DNA from: Sulfurimonas sp. | Lineage (GTDB): Bacteria > Campylobacterota > Campylobacteria > Campylobacterales > Sulfurimonadaceae | Length of the DNA stretch: 17,680 bases | Direction: 5' to 3' | Assembly: GCA_021157665.1 (NCBI GenBank) | Contig: JAGGWE010000092.1 | Span: forward strand, 1 to 17,680 | The notes under the pieces: model-generated | Told to the model about the DNA's origin: nothing | The model's input: the letters and a program-made list of their open reading frames with translations, nothing else | Databases searched by the model: none | Program-made: the position numbers and the translations under genes | Shown: in pieces, positions 6,569-12,807 of the stretch | How positions within the stretch are numbered: the first letter of the stretch is position 1 | Layout of the letters: every line of letters begins with the position of its first letter

Positions 6569-8551
6569 TTATAATTGTTTTATTTTCATTATCTCATCAC
6601 GAAGTCTTGCTGCTTCCTCGAAGTTTAATTCTTTTGCAGCTGATTTCATTTTTAAGCTAAGTTCTTTTACTATCGCTTTTTTTTCTGATGCTGGCATTTT
6701 ATCCATTTTTTTATGCTTTTGGTAAATATCACCATATTCTTCAACTTTTAGGTTTTCATCTAGTTTTCTAATTGTTGTAGTTGGAGTTATCCCGTGTTTT
6801 AAGTTATGAGCCTCTTGAATCTTTCTTCTTGAACTCGTTGTATCTATCGCTTTTTGCATAGATTTTGTGATTCTATTTGCATAAAGAATCACTCTACCAT
6901 TAGAGTTTCTAGCACCTCGTCCTATAGTTTGGATGAGTGCCGTTTCACTTCTTAGAAAACCCTCTTTATCGGCATCTAAGATTGCAACTAAAGAAACTTC
7001 TGGTAAGTCTAAACCTTCACGAAGTAGGTTGATTCCGATAAGTACATCAAACTCTCCAAGTCGTAAGGCACGGATAATCTGATTTCTCTCAATAGTATCA
7101 ATATCTGAATGCATATACTGAACTTTTATTCCTAAATCAGCTAAATAACTTGTAAGTGCTTCAGCCATTTTTTTAGTAAGAACAGTGATGAGAATTCTTT
7201 CATTTTTTATTGCTGTTTTTTTGATTTCATCATGAATATCTTCAACTTGATTATCTGAAGTTCTTATTTCTAAAATTGGGTCAAGCAATCCTGTTGGACG
7301 GATAATTTGATGGGCTATCACACTAGACATATTCAATTCATATTCTGCTGGAGTTGCTGAAACAAAAAGATAATGTGGTGCTTTATTTATATACTCATCA
7401 GCTTTTAAAGGACGGTTATCTAAAGCCGAGGGAAGTCTAAATCCATACTCAACTAAAACCTCTTTTCTTGCTCTGTCCCCTGCGTACATTCCACGATATT
7501 GAGGAAGTGAAACATGTGATTCATCTACAATAACTAGATAGTCTTGATTTCGTTGAGAAAAATAATCAAGTAAAGTAAAAGGAGCTTCCCCTGGTTTTTT
7601 GTTTGTAAGAAGTCGTGAGTAATTTTCAACCCCTTTACACATGCCAGTAGTTTGTAACATCTCTAAATCAAATTCAACTCTTTGTTTTAGTCGTTGATAT
7701 TCTAAAAGTTTCCCCTCTTTTGTGAAATATGCAAGTCTATCATCAAGTTCCTCTTCTATTCTTTTAATTGCAATAGACATTTTCTCTTGACTTACACTAA
7801 ATTGAGAACAAGCATAAATAGTAAAACTTTTATGTTCTTCAAGTTTTTTATTATCAATCACTTCAAAAGTATAAATAGCCTCTATCTCGTCTCCAAAAAA
7901 CTCAATACGGATAGCTTCTTGCTCAAAGTATGGCGGATAAATATCTAAACTTTCTCCATTTACACGGATATGACCACTATCAAAATAAGTATCGTTTCGA
8001 GAGTAACCCATCTCAACTAAACGAAGTAAAAGTTTTTTCTGATTTATTTCATCTCCAACTTCTAAGACTTGAACCATATTTAAGTATTCTTCAGGATCAC
8101 CAAGTCCATAGTTGGCAGATACAGAAGCGATAACAATAACATCATCATAAGAGAGTAGGTTAGCAGTAGAAGATAATCTCATTCTTTCTAACTCATCATT
8201 TATAGCACTATCTTTTTCAATAAACAGATCTTGACGAGGAATGTAAGCCTCAGGTTGATAATAATCATAGTAAGAGACAAAATACTCAACATGAGCCTTA
8301 GGAAAGAAACTTCTAAACTCAGAGTAGAGTTGAGCCGCTAAAGTTTTGTTGTGAGTCATAATAATAGTAGGCATCTTAACATTTTCTATAACCCTCGCCA
8401 TAGTGTATGTTTTACCACTTCCAGTTACACCTTCAAGTGTTTGGTAGCGATTACCTTTTAATATAGAATCAGTCAGTTCTTTAATAGCAGTAGGCTGATC
8501 ACCAGCTGGTTGGAAAGGTGAATCTACTTCAAAATTTATATCTTTTTTCAT
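6569..8551 (-). CDS. uvrB: Excinuclease ABC subunit UvrB
   Basis: UvrB is the damage-verifying helicase of nucleotide excision repair, working with UvrA and UvrC. The 660 residues match the family. Walker A is GVTGSGKT at 41-48. The beta-hairpin that probes the DNA is in SYYDYYQPEAYIP near residue 95. The Walker B equivalent is VIVDESHVSLPQ near 340, and the C-terminal helicase motifs are GINLLREGLDLPEVSLVAILDADKEG and QTIGRGARN. The UVR domain (KSAAKELNFEEAARLRDEI), which contacts UvrC, ends the protein. No ribosome binding site precedes the ATG at 8551, but TATAAT ends 7 bases upstream, so the mRNA may be leaderless. The DedA-family gene follows after 12 bases. Confidence 0.98.
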   Translation of the reverse strand: MKKDINFEVDSPFQPAGDQPTAIKELTDSILKGNRYQTLEGVTGSGKTYTMARVIENVKMPTIIMTHNKTLAAQLYSEFRSFFPKAHVEYFVSYYDYYQPEAYIPRQDLFIEKDSAINDELERMRLSSTANLLSYDDVIVIASVSANYGLGDPEEYLNMVQVLEVGDEINQKKLLLRLVEMGYSRNDTYFDSGHIRVNGESLDIYPPYFEQEAIRIEFFGDEIEAIYTFEVIDNKKLEEHKSFTIYACSQFSVSQEKMSIAIKRIEEELDDRLAYFTKEGKLLEYQRLKQRVEFDLEMLQTTGMCKGVENYSRLLTNKKPGEAPFTLLDYFSQRNQDYLVIVDESHVSLPQYRGMYAGDRARKEVLVEYGFRLPSALDNRPLKADEYINKAPHYLFVSATPAEYELNMSSVIAHQIIRPTGLLDPILEIRTSDNQVEDIHDEIKKTAIKNERILITVLTKKMAEALTSYLADLGIKVQYMHSDIDTIERNQIIRALRLGEFDVLIGINLLREGLDLPEVSLVAILDADKEGFLRSETALIQTIGRGARNSNGRVILYANRITKSMQKAIDTTSSRRKIQEAHNLKHGITPTTTIRKLDENLKVEEYGDIYQKHKKMDKMPASEKKAIVKELSLKMKSAAKELNFEEAARLRDEIMKIKQL

Positions 8552-8558
8552 TGGTGGA

Positions 8559-8564
8559 ATTATA
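8559..8564 (-). promoter_or_regulatory. uvrB -10 box next to the start codon
   Basis: On the minus strand TATAAT is followed by TCCACCA and then the uvrB ATG. The start site predicted 7-8 bases past the box is the ATG itself. The upstream stretch is pyrimidine-rich (CCTTCCTTT) rather than a -35 consensus. Confidence 0.55.
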
Positions 8565-8634
8565 GCTAAAGGAAGGAAATATTGTTATTTTGAAGTGTTT
8601 TTTAGGAATATAGCCTAAACAGAGGAATTTTAAA

Positions 8635-9454
8635 ATTTTATTACAAGTACAAATAAATAATAAAGAAGCCCTTGATGCACTTTTTAAAACTGCAAAATCA
8701 AGTACTGTTGCTCATCTTATGGTGTTTTTAGTTTTTTCTTTTTTGATTTATGGCGAAATTTCATTATTTGAGAGTGTTGCTCTTCTTGTAATTCATACAT
8801 TGTTTTTGCTTATTCGTGTTATTGTATCTTCTAAATATATGAAAATAAAGGATAGTATTACTGATAATAAAAGTATAAAGCATTGGTTTATCTATTTAAG
8901 AGTTGGTGTATTTATGACTGGATTGACTTGGAGTATGCTTTTCTTTTTTATCGCTGAATTACCTCCAGAATTTCATTTTATACTTTTTGCTGTTATTCTT
9001 GGATTAGCAGGAGGTGGACTTCTAACACTTGGCATCGATTTATACACTTATTTGTCATTTATGATACCGTTACTTATAATCCCAGCATTATGGATGTTTT
9101 ATCAAGATGATATCACACATATAACGACAGCATTATTTTTATTAATGGGGGTTAGTTATTACATCCTTACAGCACGACGCAGTACTCAAGATTTTAATCA
9201 ATTAATTATTGAAAATAAAAAATCAGAACTTCAAAAGAAAACTTTACATTATCAAGCAAATCATGATGTGTTACAAATTGAAATAGCTGCTTAGGGATAG
9301 ATTAAAAAGTGTATGAATTTAAGTTACCACTCCAGTCGAAACTAAAGAGCAAAGAGATTTTATAGTTAAAAATGGATGCACTAATATTCAGGGGTATTTT
9401 TATTCTAAACCTATACCAGCTAATGAGATGGAAGTACTTTATTTAATAAAATAA
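8635..9454 (+). pseudogene. Collapsed membrane-anchored GGDEF-EAL gene
   Basis: This was a cyclic-di-GMP turnover protein with a membrane sensor. An open frame of 191 residues from ATG 8719 holds about six membrane segments, then a linker ending LHYQANHDVL at about 9273. That is the usual entry to a GGDEF domain (HDxLTGLxNR). The next codons, QIEIAA and a stop at 9292, already resemble the late part of an EAL domain. Past the stop, MNLK (9313 on) then VTTPVETKEQRDFIVKNGC and IQGYFYSKPIPANEME (9323-9454, another frame) match the EAL C-terminus (MNLKVIAEGVETKEQ...). The middle, probably over 300 residues, is gone, and at least one frameshift follows. The frame is open upstream of 8719: AGAGGA sits 8 bases before an ATT at 8635 that may be the decayed start. 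The membrane part could still be translated. Confidence 0.88.
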
Positions 9455-9456
9455 TT

Positions 9457-9480
9457 CTAACTGCTAAAAAAAGCAGTTAG
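9457..9480 (-). terminator. Terminator of the peroxidase-superoxide reductase unit
   Basis: CTAACTGC (9457-9464) and GCAGTTAG (9473-9480) form a perfect 8-bp stem with an A/T loop, 8 bases past the reductase stop on the minus strand. It is followed on that strand by AATTATTTTATT. It also lies just past the plus-strand pseudogene and could act in both directions. Confidence 0.7.
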
Positions 9481-9488
9481 GGAAGTTG

Positions 9489-9917
9489 TTATACTGAAAC
9501 AGTTGTTGACCAGATACCGTGTAGGTTACATCCAGATTTTGCTGTTAGTGTTTTTACATTATCTAGTTTTACTGCAAAAGAAGCAAAACCACGAGAAATT
9601 TCTGGCTCTAAAGTGCTTTTTCCGATAAGTTTACCATCAGCAGTTAATGAGATAAAATCAATCCAGTGATCAGGTGTACTTGGATGAACTATCCCACCTT
9701 GACCTATTGTAATTTCTACTAAAGTATAACCTTTAGCATCTTTGTCTTTAATCGTTATTAGTGGAGAATGTTTTAGTTCACCTTTTTCCATTTTAGCTGG
9801 ATTTTTAGGTTTCATCTCAACACGATTCATGTATTCTTCTTTCATCTTAGCTTCAGCACCTACTGCTGCTAATAATGCTGTTGCTCCAACTACTTTTAAT
9901 GCTTCTCTTCTGTTCAT
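9489..9917 (-). CDS. Tat-exported superoxide reductase (neelaredoxin/desulfoferrodoxin type)
   Basis: Superoxide reductase reduces superoxide to hydrogen peroxide at a mononuclear iron centre. All five expected ligands are visible in this 142-residue protein: His50 (KHSPLI), His78 and His84 (HPSTPDHWI), Cys130 and His133 (CNLHGIW). There is no N-terminal rubredoxin-like iron site, so it is the single-iron class. The N-terminus has twin arginines (MNRREALK) and an alanine-rich hydrophobic stretch ending near AEA at 21-23, a Tat signal that should place the folded protein in the periplasm. The usual Glu just before the Lys-His pair is Leu48 here. It follows the diheme peroxidase gene by 24 bases. 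The fold resembles SoxY-like Ig domains at first glance, but the His4Cys set decides for superoxide reductase. Confidence 0.92.
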   Translation of the reverse strand: MNRREALKVVGATALLAAVGAEAKMKEEYMNRVEMKPKNPAKMEKGELKHSPLITIKDKDAKGYTLVEITIGQGGIVHPSTPDHWIDFISLTADGKLIGKSTLEPEISRGFASFAVKLDNVKTLTAKSGCNLHGIWSTTVSV

Positions 9918-9941
9918 ATTTTTTCCTTTATTTTTTTAAAT

Positions 9942-10955
9942 TTAATTCATACTCGGTTTAGGAGTTTTATCTGTAGATGCTGGAAGTTGTGGTACAACTA
10001 TATCTGTTTTTCTACCATCAAGTGCTTTTAAGAACTCTTCTATTGAAGATGCTTCTTTATCTGTGATTTGTGCTCCAAGTTGGATACGACCCATCTCAAC
10101 TATAGCCTCTTTTAAAGACCAAATTTGACCATTATGAAAGTATGGTGCAGTTTGAGTGATATTACGAAGTGTTGGTACTTTTACCATACCATTTGCATCA
10201 CCTTTAAAATCACCTACATTTTGGTACTTATAAGTGGCAGTAATATTCATCGCATTCATGCTTTGACCAAGTGCAATACCATTATGACAAGACGCACAAC
10301 CTTTATCAATAAAAGTTTTAAGACCATCTTTTTGTGCCGATGTCATTGCTTTGTCATTGCCATTTAAATAGTCATCATAAACCGATGGTGTAACTAAAGT
10401 TCTTTCAAAAAGACCAATAGTATCTGTTACTTTTTTAAATGTAATTTTAACATCTTTGCCATATGCATTTTGAAATTCAGATACATATTCAGGCATTGAA
10501 GTAACTACTGCTTCTACATGTTCTGGTGTTGCTGACATTTCAGGAGATGCTTGCATAGGACCTTGAGCTTGAGCTTCTAAATCAGGATCTCTCCCATCCC
10601 AAAATTGAGCATCAAAAAATACTGCATTATAAACAGTTGGTGAGTTTAAGTGATGAGGATTAGCCGTCCACTTATGACCTATTGCTGCACTTACTCCATC
10701 ATCTCCACCTTCACCTAAATTATGACAAGTGTTACAACTGATAAGACCACTTTTTGATAGTCTTGGATCAAAATATAATTTTTTACCAAGCTCAACTTTT
10801 GCATCTGTAATATGATTTTTTGGATTATCAATTAGTTTCATAAGTTCAGTTGTTGAACTTGGGATTGGCTTAAGACCAGCTTGTTTCGCTGTATCTATTA
10901 AGTTTGATGCACTCAGTGTTATAGTAGCTAATGCTATAGAAGTGATTATTTTCAT
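9942..10955 (-). CDS. Diheme cytochrome c peroxidase
   Basis: The enzyme reduces hydrogen peroxide to water in the periplasm with electrons from small c-type cytochromes. The 337-residue precursor has a Sec signal peptide (residues 1 to about 17). Two haem-binding motifs are seen: CNTCH at 74-78 and CASCH at 220-224. The family also shows LGKKLYFDPRLS at 56-67, SPTVYNAVFFDAQFWDGR at 105-122, a Glu at 139 in the QASPEM active-site loop, and VPTLRNITQTAPYFHNG. The MNAM segment near 230 may supply a Met ligand. The C-terminus has a short Pro/Thr/Lys tail. It is the first gene of a pair with superoxide reductase. A putative -10 box (TATAGA, minus strand 10990-10985) and two inverted repeats lie upstream. 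Confidence 0.95.
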   Translation of the reverse strand: MKIITSIALATITLSASNLIDTAKQAGLKPIPSSTTELMKLIDNPKNHITDAKVELGKKLYFDPRLSKSGLISCNTCHNLGEGGDDGVSAAIGHKWTANPHHLNSPTVYNAVFFDAQFWDGRDPDLEAQAQGPMQASPEMSATPEHVEAVVTSMPEYVSEFQNAYGKDVKITFKKVTDTIGLFERTLVTPSVYDDYLNGNDKAMTSAQKDGLKTFIDKGCASCHNGIALGQSMNAMNITATYKYQNVGDFKGDANGMVKVPTLRNITQTAPYFHNGQIWSLKEAIVEMGRIQLGAQITDKEASSIEEFLKALDGRKTDIVVPQLPASTDKTPKPSMN

Positions 10956-10992
10956 GATTTACCTTATTATGTATTTAATCCGTATTCTATAC

Positions 10993-11018
10993 TAATTATT
11001 CTTAAGAGAAAATAATTA
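10993..11018. promoter_or_regulatory. Candidate operator 1 upstream of the peroxidase gene
   Basis: TAATTATT and AATAATTA form perfect 8-bp arms around a 10-base spacer (CTTAAGAGAA). The site would overlap the -35 region if TATAGA at 10990-10985 is the -10 box. AT-rich symmetry of this kind fits a Fur/PerR-type repressor, but the regulator is not identified. Confidence 0.4.
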
Positions 11019-11029
11019 TCTTTTAATAA

Positions 11030-11049
11030 ATTATATATGAGTATATAAT
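11030..11049. promoter_or_regulatory. Candidate operator 2 upstream of the peroxidase gene
   Basis: ATTATATA and TATATAAT form perfect 8-bp arms around TGAG. It lies about 50-70 bases upstream of the predicted start site. In such AT-rich DNA it may be chance. Confidence 0.3.
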
Positions 11050-11129
11050 CAAGTATAGTAAAATGATTTTTTTATAAAAATAAATTAAAGATGATAAAGT
11101 AGGGGGGCGAATGGTAGATAAAGGACTAG

Positions 11130-11158
11130 AATAAAGCCTTAAAAATAAAGGCTTTATT
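11130..11158 (-). terminator. Terminator of the rpsF-ssb-rpsR operon
   Basis: AATAAAGCC (11130-11138) and GGCTTTATT (11150-11158) form a perfect 9-bp stem with an 11-base loop, 14 bases past the rpsR stop on the minus strand. The T run on the minus strand lies partly in the stem. Confidence 0.75.
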
Positions 11159-11172
11159 TATTATTTAAAAAC

Positions 11173-11436
11173 TTATCTTAGGTTTTCAAATGGTTGAGTT
11201 ACAACTGCTTTTCTAGTTACTGTATATGGAACTAATGCTGCAGCACGAGCTCTTTTAATAACTATAGAGATCATATCTTGATGTTTTTTACAGTTACCTG
11301 TTAAACGACGAGGCATGATTTTATATCTTTCTGAAAGTGAGAATCTTAATGCTCCAACTTCTTTATAATCCATGAAGTCAACTTTTGCTTCACAGTATTT
11401 ACAAAATCTTTTTTTATATTTTCTTTTTTCTGACAT
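11173..11436 (-). CDS. rpsR: 30S ribosomal protein S18
   Basis: S18 binds the platform of the small subunit together with S6. The 87 residues are normal length. The core shows YKEVGALRFSLSERYKIMPRRLTGNC and ends with IKRARAAALVPYTV. Cys12, Cys15, Cys49 and His52 (FCKYC and GNCKKH) make a likely zinc site, so this is the zinc-binding C+ form; many bacteria have a form without it. It is the last gene of the rpsF-ssb-rpsR operon, 27 bases after ssb, with AAGGAAA before its ATG. A hairpin terminator follows. Confidence 0.98.
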   Translation of the reverse strand: MSEKRKYKKRFCKYCEAKVDFMDYKEVGALRFSLSERYKIMPRRLTGNCKKHQDMISIVIKRARAAALVPYTVTRKAVVTQPFENLR

Positions 11437-11463
11437 AGTATTTCCTTTTATGTTATCTATTTT

Positions 11464-12033
11464 TTAAAATGGAATTTCATCTTCATCGATGTCAATCACA
11501 GGAACAGAATCTGGGCTTGGCATTGCACGACTTTGAGCATTTGCTTGGTTATTATACGCAGGCTGTTGCTGTTGTTGTGGTGCTTGATAGCTTTGCTGTT
11601 GCTGAGCAGGAGCTTGATAACTTTGTTGTTGCTGTTGTTGTGCTGGTGCTTGATATGCTGGTTGTCCACCTTGAGCAGGAGCATTGTAGCTACCTCCACC
11701 TTCGGTTTGACCTTTAGAATCTAGCATTTGCATAGTTTCAGCAATTACAGAGTGCTTTGAGCGTTTCTGTCCATTTTGATCAACCCATTGTTCAAAATTA
11801 AGTCGTCCTTCTACCAAGATTTTACTCCCTTTACGAAGGTATTGGTTGGCTATTTCTCCACTTCTTCCAAAGAATGTAATATCTACAAAACAAACTTCTT
11901 CTTTTTTCTCACCGTTAGAAGTAAACTTACGACTAGTAGCGATAGCAGTTTTTGCTATTGCAGTACCAGACTGAGCATATCTAAGTTCGATGTCGCGAGT
12001 TAAGTTACCAACTAATATAATTTTATTAAACAT
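11464..12033 (-). CDS. ssb: Single-stranded DNA-binding protein
   Basis: SSB coats single-stranded DNA in replication, repair and recombination and recruits partners by its C-terminal tip. The 189 residues contain an N-terminal OB fold (MFNKIILVGNLTRDIELRY to about residue 105), a long linker and the acidic tip DIDEDEIPF at the very end. The linker (about residues 115-175) is a run of Gln blocks and repeated SYQAPAQQQQ-like units, encoded by imperfect CAA/CAG tracts at about 11560-11650. Slippage there would change the protein length in steps of one residue. It sits between rpsF and rpsR, the usual order, with AAGGAAA before its ATG, 33 bases after rpsF. Confidence 0.98.
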   Translation of the reverse strand: MFNKIILVGNLTRDIELRYAQSGTAIAKTAIATSRKFTSNGEKKEEVCFVDITFFGRSGEIANQYLRKGSKILVEGRLNFEQWVDQNGQKRSKHSVIAETMQMLDSKGQTEGGGSYNAPAQGGQPAYQAPAQQQQQQSYQAPAQQQQSYQAPQQQQQPAYNNQANAQSRAMPSPDSVPVIDIDEDEIPF

Positions 12034-12066
12034 GGGTTTTCCTTAATTATTTAAGCTTTAAGCTAA

Positions 12067-12543
12067 TTACTCTGCTGCTGGAGTTGCTTCAGCTACTGGA
12101 ACTTCTTCAACTACTGGTGCTGCTGCTTCTTCAACTACTGGAGTTTCTGTTGCTGCTGGAACTTCTGTTGCTGCTGGAGTTTCTGCTGCTTTTGCAGACA
12201 TTGCTGCTTTTTTGTTAGCTTTTTCAACAAGACCATCCCATGCTTTTATTTCACGGTTTGTATCATATTTGATAGTAACAAAACGAAGAAGTTCTTCATT
12301 TAATCTGAATCTTCTTTCAATTTCAGTGATTGCTGCTGGAGCAACTGAATAATAGATAACATGGAAATATCCACGCTCATTTTTTTCAATTGGGTATGCT
12401 AATTTTCTCATTCCCATTGTATCTGTAGTAGCTATTTCACCACCGTTTGAAGTGATTACTTCTTCGATAGCTTTAACGCTAGCTTGAATCTCTTCTGCTG
12501 TTAATGTTGGTTTAACGATAACTAAGTTTTCGTATTTTCTCAT
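12067..12543 (-). CDS. rpsF: 30S ribosomal protein S6 with long acidic tail
   Basis: S6 pairs with S18 on the 30S platform. The first 100 residues carry the S6 fold: MRKYENLVIVKPTLTAEEI, MGMRKLAYPIEKNERGYFHVIYYSV and ERRFRLNEELLRFVTIKYD. At 158 residues it is longer than E. coli S6 (131-135). From about residue 115 the tail is a degenerate repeat of Ala, Pro, Glu, Val and Thr (ATEVPAATETPVVEEAAAP and similar), probably disordered and acidic. The E. coli protein gains a Glu tail after translation by RimK; here a Glu-rich tail is encoded in the gene. It leads the operon; AGGGAG precedes the ATG and a structured leader lies upstream. Confidence 0.97.
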   Translation of the reverse strand: MRKYENLVIVKPTLTAEEIQASVKAIEEVITSNGGEIATTDTMGMRKLAYPIEKNERGYFHVIYYSVAPAAITEIERRFRLNEELLRFVTIKYDTNREIKAWDGLVEKANKKAAMSAKAAETPAATEVPAATETPVVEEAAAPVVEEVPVAEATPAAE

Positions 12544-12592
12544 AGAGTATATTCTCCCTTTGGTATTTGCCTATTGGCGTATGTTTCCCTTT

Positions 12593-12621
12593 CGGATGTT
12601 GTAAGTAACATCTGGTTACTT
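12593..12621 (-). promoter_or_regulatory. rpsF leader with two alternative hairpins
   Basis: On the minus strand AAGTAAC (12621-12615) can pair with GTTACTT (12609-12603), a perfect 7-bp stem. Alternatively GATGTT (12612-12607) pairs with AACATC (12600-12595), a perfect 6-bp stem directly followed by CG, giving a CCG triplet. The two stems share bases and exclude each other. rpsF leaders in many bacteria bind the S6:S18 complex through a hairpin with a CCG bulge; whether this is that element is unproven. Confidence 0.45.
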
Positions 12622-12668
12622 CAATAATATATCATCATAAAAATGATACAAAGAGAAAGGAACTCGCG

Positions 12669-12674
12669 ATTATA
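12669..12674 (-). promoter_or_regulatory. rpsF operon -10 box
   Basis: CTGTATAATCG on the minus strand holds a perfect TATAAT with TG one base before it. The predicted start site near 12662 leaves a leader of about 118 bases before the rpsF ATG, enough for the alternative hairpins. Confidence 0.65.
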
Positions 12675-12717
12675 CAGAAAATTTTCTTAAAAAAAAGCAA
12701 ATTTATAAAAGTATTTT

Positions 12718-12775
12718 AAATAAAATATAAAAAAATGTCAATTTGTCATAAAATGAGATATTTTATATTTTATTT
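12718..12775. repeat. 15-bp AT-only inverted repeat upstream of the deacetylase gene
   Basis: AAATAAAATATAAAA (12718-12732) and TTTTATATTTTATTT (12761-12775) are perfect inverted copies. The 28-base spacer contains the direct repeat TGTCA at 12737-12741 and 12745-12749. It lies between the divergent rpsF and deacetylase promoters. Confidence 0.5.
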
Positions 12776-12807
12776 GATATAGTGTCAGTATAAATAAACT
12801 AAGGTGA

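Noticed and set aside
9489..9917. SoxY or another sulfur-oxidation carrier protein
   Set aside because: The twin-arginine start and size fit, but the His4Cys iron site and CNLHGIW are specific for superoxide reductase, and there is no C-terminal GGCGG motif.
10125..10367. Plus-strand open frame of 80 codons
   Set aside because: It is antisense to the intact diheme peroxidase, and its Cys/Ile-rich product looks like a shadow.
11560..11650. CRISPR-like short repeats
   Set aside because: The repeats are triplet-based, in frame within ssb and without regular spacers. No CRISPR array was seen anywhere.
11469..11724. Overlapping open frames opposite and within ssb
   Set aside because: They are low-complexity translations (runs of Leu, Val or Asn) of the Gln-repeat tract in other frames.
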